In this document: one piece after another, positions 1 to 7,312 of the stretch
Layout: each line of letters opens with the position of its first letter
Numbering within the stretch: position 1 is the stretch's first letter
Notes under the pieces: generated by a model
Seen by the model: only the letters and a program-made list of their open reading frames with translations
Told to the model about the DNA's origin: nothing
The model's database searches: none
NCBI RefSeq assembly: GCF_003688895.1
Contig: NZ_REFV01000022.1
Span: 1-36,738 of the forward strand
Direction: 5' to 3'
Length of the DNA stretch: 36,738 nt
From: Dokdonia sinensis
Lineage (GTDB): Bacteria > Bacteroidota > Bacteroidia > Flavobacteriales > Flavobacteriaceae
Translations under genes and position numbers: made by a program

Positions 1-88
1 CTATCTAAAAGCAGACTGATAACTACTAACTGATAACAAATAGCACTTGTAAAACATTTACGATTGAATAATAGAAATAGCCCTTAAT

Positions 89-122
89 AAAAAAAGACTG
101 TCCGAATAGTTTTCAGACAGCC
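89..122 (-). terminator. Intrinsic terminator of the proteorhodopsin gene
   Basis: Read on the minus strand, an 11-bp stem (GGCTGTCTGAA pairing with TTCGGACAGTC, two G-T wobbles) closes a 5-nt loop and runs into seven T residues. It begins 37 bp after the proteorhodopsin stop codon. With blh diverging on the other side, this makes the proteorhodopsin gene a single-gene transcription unit. Confidence 0.8.
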
Positions 123-158
123 TCTTTCCAAACAATATAGTTTTGAGCAATGTTAAAA

Positions 159-890
159 CTATATGGCTTCCTTATTGCGCATTTGTACTGCTAGATTATA
201 GATTACGAGTCCGAATCCAATTTTATTGATAGCATCTCCTATGTTATAAATAACATCCATTTGAAGACCGTTCAAGCCATCGTACCACCCTGGAGTTCCT
301 GCCATATATCCTAAAGGATAAATAGCCCACCCAACTAATACGAACCAGCATAAAGCTTTATGTGCCTTGAGAACATAGCCTCCTGCCTCTACTGCTAGCT
401 TTTTAGCACTTCCGAGCCATATTTCATAGGCAATAGCAAAGTAAGCAATACCAGATACTAGACCCCATAACCACGCGTTATCACGATCTACAGCTTCACC
501 TATGTAACCTGTTACAAGCATTACAACAGATAGGAATATAAGTTTCCACATTAACGATTTTTTTGCCCCAGCTACTTTTAAAATAAGATAAAACTCAACG
601 CACATTAAAGGTACCGTTAATACCCAGTCTACATATCTAAAAAAGGTAGGAGACTCTGCATTTGAAGCCCAATAGTCGCGCATATACAAATAATGTACTG
701 CAGCAATAAATGTAATTAAGCCCGATACAAGTATGGAAGTTTTCCATTTCCTATCAAAGTCATTCATTGACAAAAAGAAGAAAGCCGCAGCGGCCATCAT
801 TGCCATACACCCAGTGAAGAATGTGAACCCCACATAATCATCTGTCGCGATTTTAGTAACATCGCCCATTAAAAGGATAAAGTTTTGCAT
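159..890 (-). CDS. Green-light proteorhodopsin, light-driven proton pump
   Basis: A seven-helix retinal protein of 243 residues, the usual length of flavobacterial proteorhodopsins. Helix C carries the proton-pump triad: D88 (primary acceptor), T92 and E99 (cytoplasmic donor), aligned with D97/T101/E108 of the founding proteorhodopsin. K223 in helix G is the Schiff-base lysine that binds retinal. H66 in helix B matches the histidine that pairs with the acceptor aspartate. The spectral-tuning position is M96, which in this family goes with green absorption. This is not the NDQ type of Na+ pump, because D-T-E is intact. It acts in the inner membrane and uses light to build proton-motive force. 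Its terminator follows directly, and the retinal-making blh gene diverges from it across 67 bp. I found no clear TAnnTTTG promoter in that gap, so light or nutrient control cannot be read from sequence. Confidence 0.97.
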   Translation of the reverse strand: MQNFILLMGDVTKIATDDYVGFTFFTGCMAMMAAAAFFFLSMNDFDRKWKTSILVSGLITFIAAVHYLYMRDYWASNAESPTFFRYVDWVLTVPLMCVEFYLILKVAGAKKSLMWKLIFLSVVMLVTGYIGEAVDRDNAWLWGLVSGIAYFAIAYEIWLGSAKKLAVEAGGYVLKAHKALCWFVLVGWAIYPLGYMAGTPGWYDGLNGLQMDVIYNIGDAINKIGFGLVIYNLAVQMRNKEAI

Positions 891-957
891 TGTTTTGTGA
901 TTTTAGTTAGTAATCTTGAGTAAATTTAACTAATAAGAAGCCTTGTTTAATGATTTT

Positions 958-1872
958 ATGAAAACTTTGAACAAAAATATTTTACACAAGCTCAATAGCT
1001 TCACCTTAGTTTTCAGTTGCTTTACACTTTGGATATCAGGGTTTCTAAGCACTGAGGCAGAGGGAATACTGAGTTACGCTCTTATTTTATCTATAGGCGT
1101 GGTACACGGGGCAAATGACGTTTCTTTGTTACTAAAGGATAAAAAGGAGAGTAGCCTAAAAGAAATACTTAAAATTATTTTTATATATGTCGTTGTTGTA
1201 CTAGGAACAGCAGCACTCTTTTTCAATTTCATTGCTATGGCCACACTCCTATTTATTATTTTGAGTGGATATCATTTTGGCGAGCAGCACTGGGCTATAA
1301 GACTTGAGATTAGAAAAAAATTTAAATATATCTACCATACATTATATGGTATATTGATCTTTAGTCTTTTATTTCATCTCAACGAGACAGAAAGTATCGC
1401 AGTAATCCAAGATTTAACAGCTGTAATACTTCCAGATAATCTATTCTTTTACACGAGCATTGCGTCTGGTGGGCTGGTAATTCTTTTTTGCAGTTACTTT
1501 TACATTTACATACATAGGAAATGGCAATTTTGGTTGCAAGAGCTTTTTTTTATTGCTGTTATTGCCTTAATTTTTAAGACTGCCAGTTTAATATGGGCAT
1601 TTGCAATTTATTTTATCATCTGGCATAGCCTTCCTTCATTACTTACTCAGTTAATTCATATCTATGGCAAGGCGGAGAAAGATTACTTGAAAGCTTATGT
1701 GAAGTCATCACTTTTATATTGGATAGGTGCCATAGTTTTTTTACTAATGCTCTTTTACTTTTTACAGGACTATCATAAACTGTTTATATCTATTCTCGTT
1801 GCATTTCTAGCGGCCATAACACTACCTCACGCTATAGTTATGACGAGAATGTTTACTCATAAAAAGAGGTAA
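958..1872 (+). CDS. blh: Brp/Blh-family beta-carotene 15,15'-dioxygenase
   Basis: An integral membrane enzyme that splits beta-carotene into two retinal molecules, the chromophore of the neighbouring proteorhodopsin. About 304 residues of hydrophobic helices hold the conserved histidines expected for iron: GVVHGANDV early, GYHFGEQHW in the middle, WHSLPSLL and a C-terminal PHAIVMTRM. I chose ATG 958; the frame is open back to a TTG at 943, which would add five residues. The intergenic region shared with proteorhodopsin is only 67 bp from start to start, so the two promoters must lie back to back or overlap. No carotenoid synthesis genes (crtEBIY) are in the window, so beta-carotene must be made from another locus. 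Confidence 0.93.
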   Translation: MKTLNKNILHKLNSFTLVFSCFTLWISGFLSTEAEGILSYALILSIGVVHGANDVSLLLKDKKESSLKEILKIIFIYVVVVLGTAALFFNFIAMATLLFIILSGYHFGEQHWAIRLEIRKKFKYIYHTLYGILIFSLLFHLNETESIAVIQDLTAVILPDNLFFYTSIASGGLVILFCSYFYIYIHRKWQFWLQELFFIAVIALIFKTASLIWAFAIYFIIWHSLPSLLTQLIHIYGKAEKDYLKAYVKSSLLYWIGAIVFLLMLFYFLQDYHKLFISILVAFLAAITLPHAIVMTRMFTHKKR

Positions 1873-1886
1873 AAGGTTCTCAATGC

Positions 1887-1922
1887 TTGCATAGTAGAAC
1901 ACATTGTAAAATCCTATTTTTG
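1887..1922 (+). promoter_or_regulatory. Possible promoter of the Gfo/Idh/MocA gene
   Basis: TATTTTTG at 1915-1922 fits the Bacteroidetes -7 consensus TAnnTTTG, 17 bp before the start codon. The nearest TTG for a -33 element (1887-1889) is 25 bp upstream, longer than the usual 19-21, so only the -7 half is convincing. Confidence 0.4.
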
Positions 1923-1938
1923 TATAAAATCAAAATCT

Positions 1939-2898
1939 ATGCTTAAAGCTGGCGTACTGGGTGCGGGACACCTCGGAAAAATACATCTAAAACTCCTCAA
2001 TCAGTCTGAAAACTATACCCTCGTGGGGTTTTATGATGCCTCACCTGAGGTGCGTGCAACCGTTTCAGAACAGTTTGGATATACCGCTTTTGACTCTGAA
2101 GAGGCGCTCATCGAAGCCTGCGATGTGGTAGATATTGTAACACCTAGCACCTACCACTATGCTGGAGCAGAAAAGGCAATCAAAGCCGGCAAGCACGTTT
2201 TTATAGAAAAGCCCATTGCAAATGACCTTGAGGAAGCAGAGAAAATTCTCGCGCTCGCTCAAGAACATAATATAAAGGGACAAGTAGGACACGTAGAGCG
2301 TTTTAATCCAGCATTTATGGCGGTGAGCGAGATGATAGACACGCCTATGTTTATTGAGACGCATCGCCTTGCAGAGTTTAATCCTCGCGGGACGGATGTT
2401 CCTGTGGTGCTCGACCTTATGATACACGATATCGATGCTATTTTGAGTGTTGTTAAGAGCAAAGTGAAGAAGGTGACTGCCAGCGGTGTTTCGGTAATTA
2501 GTGAGACTCCAGATATTGCAAATGCGCGTATTGAATTTGAAAACGGATGCGTGGCAAACCTTACCGCAAGTCGTATCTCGATGAAGAATATGCGTAAGTC
2601 TCGTTTCTTTCAGAAAGATGCCTACATCTCGGTAGATTTTCTGGAGAAAAAGGTAGAAGTCGTAAAGATGAAAGACGCTCCGGAAAACCCAGATGATTTT
2701 GCAATGATTCTGCAAAATGCTGAGGGTGTAAAGAAGCAAATCTATTTTGACAATCCCGAAGTACCTGGGAATAATGCAATACTCGATGAGTTAAACGCTT
2801 TTGCGAAGGCTATAAAAGAAAACACCACCCCTATAGTCTCATTGCAAGACGGTACTGAAGCCTTGCGCGTGGCGAAGATGGTAATTGCAGATTTTTAG
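1939..2898 (+). CDS. Gfo/Idh/MocA family NAD(P)-dependent oxidoreductase
   Basis: A 319-residue dehydrogenase of the glucose-fructose oxidoreductase / inositol dehydrogenase / MocA family. The N-terminal Rossmann fold has the dinucleotide motif GAGHLG (residues 8-13). The family EKP motif is at residues 90-92, with K91 the usual catalytic and cofactor-contacting lysine. The C-terminal alpha/beta domain contains VLDLMIHDID, whose aspartate and histidine (D159, H163) match the usual active-site pair. The family acts on sugars, inositols or their derivatives, but sequence alone does not fix the substrate here and I infer none. It reads in the same direction as the acyl-CoA dehydrogenase gene downstream. 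A short hairpin repeat lies between them, so co-transcription is possible but unproven. Confidence 0.88.
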   Translation: MLKAGVLGAGHLGKIHLKLLNQSENYTLVGFYDASPEVRATVSEQFGYTAFDSEEALIEACDVVDIVTPSTYHYAGAEKAIKAGKHVFIEKPIANDLEEAEKILALAQEHNIKGQVGHVERFNPAFMAVSEMIDTPMFIETHRLAEFNPRGTDVPVVLDLMIHDIDAILSVVKSKVKKVTASGVSVISETPDIANARIEFENGCVANLTASRISMKNMRKSRFFQKDAYISVDFLEKKVEVVKMKDAPENPDDFAMILQNAEGVKKQIYFDNPEVPGNNAILDELNAFAKAIKENTTPIVSLQDGTEALRVAKMVIADF

Positions 2899-2949
2899 AA
2901 AGGCCAGAGAGATTTATATCACTAACAATATTTGCAAGGGTGGAGGAGA

Positions 2950-2967
2950 TTTCCGCCTTCGCGGAAA
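2950..2967 (+). repeat. Short REP-like hairpin, family 2, copy A
   Basis: TTTCCGC-CTTC-GCGGAAA forms a perfect 7-bp stem with a 4-nt loop. It is flanked by GAGA before and TGACAAAA after. The same flanks surround copy B at 5890-5907. Its 3' end is 17 bp before the start codon of the next gene. The frame stays open through it, so a naive gene call would wrongly add 15 residues encoded by the repeat. Confidence 0.75.
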
Positions 2968-2984
2968 TGACAAAAATACATTTT

Positions 2985-3869
2985 ATGAACATAGCAGTAA
3001 TAGGAGCAGGAACAATGGGCAATGGAATTGCACATACCTTTGCTCAAAGTGGATACAACGTACATCTCGTAGATATTTCTCAAGAATCTTTAGATCGGGG
3101 AATGGCGACCATTACTAAGAATTTGGACAGAATGCTTGCCAAAGAGCGTATCACAGCAACTCAAAAACAAGAAACCCTTAAAAACATTACGACGTTTACA
3201 AATCTTAATGAAGGTGTAAAGAGTGCAAATCTAGTTGTAGAGGCCGCTACCGAAAACGTAAATCTCAAATTAAAGATTTTTAAAGACCTAGATGAAGCAA
3301 CAGGAGCCGGTTGTATTCTTGCTACGAACACCTCCTCTATTTCGATTACACAAATTGCCGCAGTAACAGAGCGTCCAGAAAAAGTCATAGGGATGCACTT
3401 TATGAATCCTGTGCCCATTATGAAATTGGTAGAGATTATTCGCGGTTACAATACAAGCGACGAGACCACCAAAAAAATTATGGACTTGTCAGAAAAATTA
3501 GGAAAAGTTCCTGTCGAGGTAAATGACTACCCAGGATTTGTTGCAAATCGTATCCTGATGCCTATGATAAACGAGGCTGTGGAGACTTTATATAATGGAG
3601 TCGCGGGAGTATATGAAATAGACACCGTGATGAAATTAGGTATGGCACATCCTATGGGACCCCTACAACTTGCAGATTTTATAGGGCTGGACGTGTGCCT
3701 CTCCATTCTCGAAGTCATGCACGACGGGTTTAAAAATCCTAAATATGCTCCTTGTCCGCTACTTGTAAATATGGTGCGGGCTGGAAAATTTGGGGTAAAG
3801 TCTGGGGAAGGTTTTTATGACTATTCTGAGTCAAGAAAAGCTGAGAAAGTGGCACAGATGTTTGCTTAG
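2985..3869 (+). CDS. 3-hydroxyacyl-CoA (3-hydroxybutyryl-CoA) dehydrogenase
   Basis: A 294-residue NAD-dependent dehydrogenase that oxidises L-3-hydroxyacyl-CoA to 3-ketoacyl-CoA, or works in reverse, in fatty-acid or butanoate metabolism in the cytoplasm. The protein opens directly with the Rossmann motif GAGTMG (8-13), followed by D30 for the NAD ribose. The active site fits the human HAD enzyme in spacing: S117, H138, E150 (the H-E dyad twelve residues apart) and N188. Length and the single-domain layout match Hbd/PaaH rather than the large FadB fusion. I chose ATG 2985 because the reading frame upstream of it is simply a translated hairpin repeat. The palindrome at 3896-3909 separates it from the DUF1015 gene. 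Confidence 0.92.
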   Translation: MNIAVIGAGTMGNGIAHTFAQSGYNVHLVDISQESLDRGMATITKNLDRMLAKERITATQKQETLKNITTFTNLNEGVKSANLVVEAATENVNLKLKIFKDLDEATGAGCILATNTSSISITQIAAVTERPEKVIGMHFMNPVPIMKLVEIIRGYNTSDETTKKIMDLSEKLGKVPVEVNDYPGFVANRILMPMINEAVETLYNGVAGVYEIDTVMKLGMAHPMGPLQLADFIGLDVCLSILEVMHDGFKNPKYAPCPLLVNMVRAGKFGVKSGEGFYDYSESRKAEKVAQMFA

Positions 3870-3895
3870 AATAATTTTTATTTACAACTAGGTAC

Positions 3896-3909
3896 GCTTT
3901 CGCGAAAGC
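3896..3909. repeat. 14-bp palindrome GCTTTCGCGAAAGC, copy 1 (intergenic)
   Basis: Perfect copy between the 3-hydroxyacyl-CoA dehydrogenase and DUF1015 genes, 27 bp before the DUF1015 start codon. Confidence 0.95.
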
Positions 3910-3935
3910 AGAAAAACCCTTTTCAAAACTAGAAA

Positions 3936-5165
3936 ATGCCTAAAATCCTCCCTTTCCGTGCTGTTAGACCTACTCGTGATAAAGTGAGCCTTGTCGCTGC
4001 GCGTGCCTATGAACATTACACAGAGGAAGGTCGCAAGTTTAGGATGGATCGCAACCCTTTTTCGTTCCTTCATATTCTTGACCCTGGCTACAAATATCAT
4101 AAAGAGGTTACTGGACGAGACCGTTTTACACTGGTGCGCAATCGCTATCAAGAATTTAAAGAGGATGGCATTTTTATTCAGGACGAACAACCGGCGTACT
4201 ATGCCTATAAAATTATAGACCGAGATGGAAATGTGTTTTCAGGGATGATTGCTGCGGCTTCTGTAGAAGATTATGAAAACAATATCATCCGTAAGCACGA
4301 GGAGACTATCCAGCATCGGGAGGAATTATTTAAAGAATATCTCGACACCGTAGGTTTTAATGCGGAGGCTGTTTTACTCACCTACCCCGACAATTCGGAC
4401 ATTGAAAGGGTGCTTGAAAAAACGATGGCATCCCGAGCCGAATATGAGTTTACAACTACCTTTAGGGACACGCAATACTTGTGGCCACTAACTGATGAAG
4501 CCGAAATTGCTGAAATCAAAAAAGCTTTTGAAACCATAGACTGCATTTACATTGCAGATGGGCATCACCGCTCGCGCTCTTCCTACCTACTGGCAAAAGC
4601 GCATCAAGAAGATGGAAAGAAAAACGAGGCTTTTAATTACTTTATGAGTTACCTCATTCCCGAGTCTGACTTGAAAATATATGAATTCAACCGTATCATT
4701 AAGGGGCTTAATGGGCATACTAAGGAAAGTTTTTTAGTGGCTCTGGACGCTGTTTTTCGCATTGAAAACCGTGGCACAGCACTATATAAACCTACTAAGA
4801 AACACCACTTTACGATGTACTTGGATGGGGAGTTCTATTCATTGTATTTGAGACACAGTCAGCGGGAATTTGGAAATCCACTGGAGCGACTGGACACCCA
4901 GCTCTTATATGACCATATATTAAGACCTTTACTGGGCATAGAAGATATGCGCAATGATGACCGACTAGGATATACAGATGGTCGCAAGGATATGGTTTAC
5001 GTAAAAGACATCATAGATAAGGGCGATTTTACCGTAGGTTTTGGGATGTTACCCGTCACAATACAAGAACTAAAAGAAATCGCAGACGCTGGGCTTACAA
5101 TGCCCCCAAAAAGTACGTATATTGAACCAAAGTTGCGCAGTGGCATCACGATTTACGAGTTTTAA
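3936..5165 (+). CDS. DUF1015 family protein
   Basis: A 409-residue cytoplasmic protein of the DUF1015 family, recognised from its opening (ILPFRAVRPTRDKV) and the central motif IADGHHRSRSS with D208-G-H-H-R212. Family members are often annotated loosely as ParB-like. The DGHHR motif recalls the ParB/sulfiredoxin fold that includes free-serine kinases (SerK, SbnI), so a nucleotide-using role is possible; this is my inference, not an assigned function. The stop codon overlaps the start of the PLP-binding YggS gene by one base (TAATG), which argues for co-translation and a link to PLP or amino-acid metabolism. No signal peptide or membrane segment is visible. Translation starts at ATG 3936 with no Shine-Dalgarno. 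Confidence 0.85.
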   Translation: MPKILPFRAVRPTRDKVSLVAARAYEHYTEEGRKFRMDRNPFSFLHILDPGYKYHKEVTGRDRFTLVRNRYQEFKEDGIFIQDEQPAYYAYKIIDRDGNVFSGMIAAASVEDYENNIIRKHEETIQHREELFKEYLDTVGFNAEAVLLTYPDNSDIERVLEKTMASRAEYEFTTTFRDTQYLWPLTDEAEIAEIKKAFETIDCIYIADGHHRSRSSYLLAKAHQEDGKKNEAFNYFMSYLIPESDLKIYEFNRIIKGLNGHTKESFLVALDAVFRIENRGTALYKPTKKHHFTMYLDGEFYSLYLRHSQREFGNPLERLDTQLLYDHILRPLLGIEDMRNDDRLGYTDGRKDMVYVKDIIDKGDFTVGFGMLPVTIQELKEIADAGLTMPPKSTYIEPKLRSGITIYEF

Positions 5166-5815
5166 TGAGCATAAAAGAAAATATACTTCAGTTTCGTCAG
5201 GAAATTCCTGAGCACGTCACCCTAGTTGCCGTTTCAAAAACCAAACCTAATGCAGACTTAATGGAGGCCTATGAGGCTGGTCAGCGTATTTTTGGGGAGA
5301 ATAAGATTCAGGAGATGACCGAAAAATGGGAGCAACTCCCTAAAGATATTGAGTGGCATATGATAGGTCACGTACAGACAAACAAGGTTAAGTATATGGC
5401 ACCTTTTGTAAGTCTCGTGCACGCTGTGGACCGTATCAAACTCCTCAAGGAAATTAACAAACAGGCGAAGAAAGAAAATCGTGTAATAGACGTTCTCATT
5501 CAAATCAAGATTGCGCGCGAGGATTCAAAATTTGGGATGCCCGTGGAGGAGGCAAATCAGTTATTTGAGCAAGGCAAACTTTCGGCGTATCCTAATGTAA
5601 ATGTAAAGGGACTGATGGGGATGGCCACTTTTACAGACGATACGGATCAAGTAGCGGCAGAGTTTGAATTGCTGGAAGGGATATTTTTACGCTTTCGCGA
5701 AAGCGCAAACCTCTCCATCCTATCCACCGGAATGAGCGGAGATTATAAGATCGCAATTGAAAATGGCAGTACGATGATTAGAGTAGGAAGTGCTATTTTT
5801 GGAGCGAGAAATTGA
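5165..5815 (+). CDS. YggS/PROSC-type pyridoxal phosphate homeostasis protein
   Basis: A 216-residue single-domain TIM-barrel protein that binds pyridoxal 5'-phosphate and keeps free PLP and amino/keto-acid pools balanced; it is not itself an enzyme with a known reaction. K25 in AVSKTKP is the PLP lysine. Other family marks are IFGENKIQE (43-50), WHMIGHVQTNK, and the C-terminal phosphate-binding run STGMSGDYKIAI followed by IRVGSAIFG. It starts in the stop codon of DUF1015. Residues 176-180 (RFRES) are encoded by a copy of the 14-bp palindrome, at a position before the conserved C-terminal motif. Length is slightly short for the family (about 220-235). Confidence 0.93.
   Translation: MSIKENILQFRQEIPEHVTLVAVSKTKPNADLMEAYEAGQRIFGENKIQEMTEKWEQLPKDIEWHMIGHVQTNKVKYMAPFVSLVHAVDRIKLLKEINKQAKKENRVIDVLIQIKIAREDSKFGMPVEEANQLFEQGKLSAYPNVNVKGLMGMATFTDDTDQVAAEFELLEGIFLRFRESANLSILSTGMSGDYKIAIENGSTMIRVGSAIFGARN
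5691..5704. repeat. 14-bp palindrome, copy 2 (inside yggS)
   Basis: Perfect GCTTTCGCGAAAGC within the YggS-type gene, read in the frame giving (R)FRES. Confidence 0.95.
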
Positions 5816-5854
5816 GGTGGACTTGAAGTCGAAGGTGAAACTATAACAGCGAGA

Positions 5855-5872
5855 TTCTCGCCTTCGCGGGAA
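5855..5872 (+). repeat. Short REP-like hairpin, family 2, copy C
   Basis: TTCTCGC-CTTC-GCGGGAA forms a 7-bp stem with one T-G wobble and the same CTTC loop as copy A. It is a diverged copy, 17 bp before copy B. Confidence 0.65.
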
Positions 5873-5889
5873 TTAAATTATAAATGAGA

Positions 5890-5907
5890 TTTCCGCCTTT
5901 GCGGAAA
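5890..5907 (+). repeat. Short REP-like hairpin, family 2, copy B
   Basis: TTTCCGC-CTTT-GCGGAAA is a perfect 7-bp stem with the same GAGA and TGACAAAA flanks as copy A. Its end carries an ATG (5907) that reads only three codons (Met-Thr-Lys) before TAA 5916-5918, directly in front of the next gene and in that gene's own frame. Confidence 0.75.
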
Positions 5908-5924
5908 TGACAAAATAAGATTCT

Positions 5925-7301
5925 ATTTACGCAATACTTGACATAGAGACTACGGGTGGAAAATACAACGAAGAGGGTATTACCGAAATCGCCATCTATA
6001 AATTTGACGGACACGATGTTGTCGACCAATTTATTAGCCTCGTAAATCCTGAGCGTCCTATACAAGCTTTTGTAGTGGGGCTTACGGGAATCAATAACGA
6101 AATGCTACGCAATGCTCCCAAGTTTTACGAAGTAGCAAAACGCATCATCGAAATTACCGCAGGCTGCGTTATTGTGGCGCATAACGCACAGTTTGACTAT
6201 CGTATTTTAAGTCTGGAGTTTGATAGGCTTGGGTATCCCTTTGAGCGTACCACTCTTTGTACCGTAGAGTTATCACAAGAATTACTATTAGGACATAAAA
6301 GCTACAGCCTGGGAAAACTAGCCAAAGCGTTAGGAATCCCGATGTCTAACAGGCACCGTGCAGATGGAGATGCGCTAGCCACCGTGCAACTGTTTAAAAT
6401 GTTGCTAGCAAAAGATACCGAGAAAAAAATTATACAGGCAGCGGTAAAATCCTTCCCTAAGCGGAATATGGATACAAAGCTCAAAGATATAATAGCCAGT
6501 GTACCTTCAGAAACAGGAGTGTATTACATGCACAATGTGAACGGCACTATCATTTATATCGGGAAGAGCAAGAACATGAAGAAACGGCTCACGCAACACT
6601 TTACAAGTGACAACCGTAAGAGCAAGCAAATACAAGATGATGTTGTGGAGGTGACTTACGAAGAAACTGGAAGTGAGCTTATCGCCCTGCTCAAAGAAAA
6701 TGAAGAGATAAAACGCAATAGGCCCAAATTTAATCGTGCACTACGCAGAACTAATTTTAAAGTGCAGTTATCTCATTATATAGATGATAACGGATATATC
6801 AACTTGAAAACCGAGAGAGCTGATCCGACTAAAGATGCCATAACCACCTTTAGCAATACTATGAGTGCAAAAGCTCAACTAGAACGTATCATCGAAGCGT
6901 ATGTATTGTGCCAAAACAAAACAATAATGCACGGAACTTCTGGTAATTGCTTTAATTATACGATTAAGAAGTGTAATGGGGCCTGTATTGAGGAGGAGTC
7001 ACCAGAGGTTTACAACTTACGCGTCCAGTCCTTTATACAAAAACATAGCTTTGAGAACAAGAGTATGCTCGTAATAGACAGAGGTAGGAAAGTGAATGAA
7101 CGTTCTGTCGTTCTTATAGAAGACGGGATTTTCAAGGGTATAGGGTTTTATAATCTTAACCATCAACTCAATAATATGGAGATTCTTAGGTCTATTATCA
7201 CACCTATGGATGATAATCGAGATGCGCAACATATTATAAAAAGCTATACACGCACTAAGAGAAATCTAAAAACAATACCTTTAACTGAACTTGTAGGATA
7301 A
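5925..7301 (+). CDS. DEDDh 3'-5' exonuclease fused to GIY-YIG nuclease domain
   Basis: About 459 codons counting a probable non-standard ATT start. The N-terminal domain is a DnaQ-like exonuclease: ExoI motif D6-I-E8 within LDIETTGG, ExoII HNAQFDYRIL (86-95, catalytic D91), ExoIII H144-x4-D149, hence DEDDh. A UvrC/Cho-like GIY-YIG domain follows (GVYYMHNVNG...YIGKSKNMKKRL, 198-222, with R221 catalytic by analogy), then a C-terminal region I cannot assign. The pair suggests DNA repair or processing, with one strand nick plus 3' trimming. The first ATG/GTG/TTG in frame is GTG 6075, but starting there would delete ExoI, so it is rejected. The in-frame ATG 5907 is cut off by TAA 5916. ATT 5925 puts residue 1 directly before YAILDIETTGG, where I expect relatives to have Met. 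Confidence 0.8.
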   Translation: MYAILDIETTGGKYNEEGITEIAIYKFDGHDVVDQFISLVNPERPIQAFVVGLTGINNEMLRNAPKFYEVAKRIIEITAGCVIVAHNAQFDYRILSLEFDRLGYPFERTTLCTVELSQELLLGHKSYSLGKLAKALGIPMSNRHRADGDALATVQLFKMLLAKDTEKKIIQAAVKSFPKRNMDTKLKDIIASVPSETGVYYMHNVNGTIIYIGKSKNMKKRLTQHFTSDNRKSKQIQDDVVEVTYEETGSELIALLKENEEIKRNRPKFNRALRRTNFKVQLSHYIDDNGYINLKTERADPTKDAITTFSNTMSAKAQLERIIEAYVLCQNKTIMHGTSGNCFNYTIKKCNGACIEEESPEVYNLRVQSFIQKHSFENKSMLVIDRGRKVNERSVVLIEDGIFKGIGFYNLNHQLNNMEILRSIITPMDDNRDAQHIIKSYTRTKRNLKTIPLTELVG

Positions 7302-7312
7302 TACCATTTCAT

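Noticed and set aside
2065-2739. Long minus-strand open frame inside the Gfo/Idh/MocA gene
   Set aside because: It is antisense to a strongly supported family gene and its translation has no recognisable domain or sensible composition.
3896-3909. The 14-bp palindrome as a ParB site (parS)
   Set aside because: The parS core is TGTTTCACGTGAAACA, clustered near the origin; GCTTTCGCGAAAGC differs in the core and is spread through the window.
6075-6077. GTG 6075 as the start of the exonuclease/GIY-YIG gene
   Set aside because: It would delete ExoI (D6, E8), and upstream codons from 5925 encode clear family sequence.
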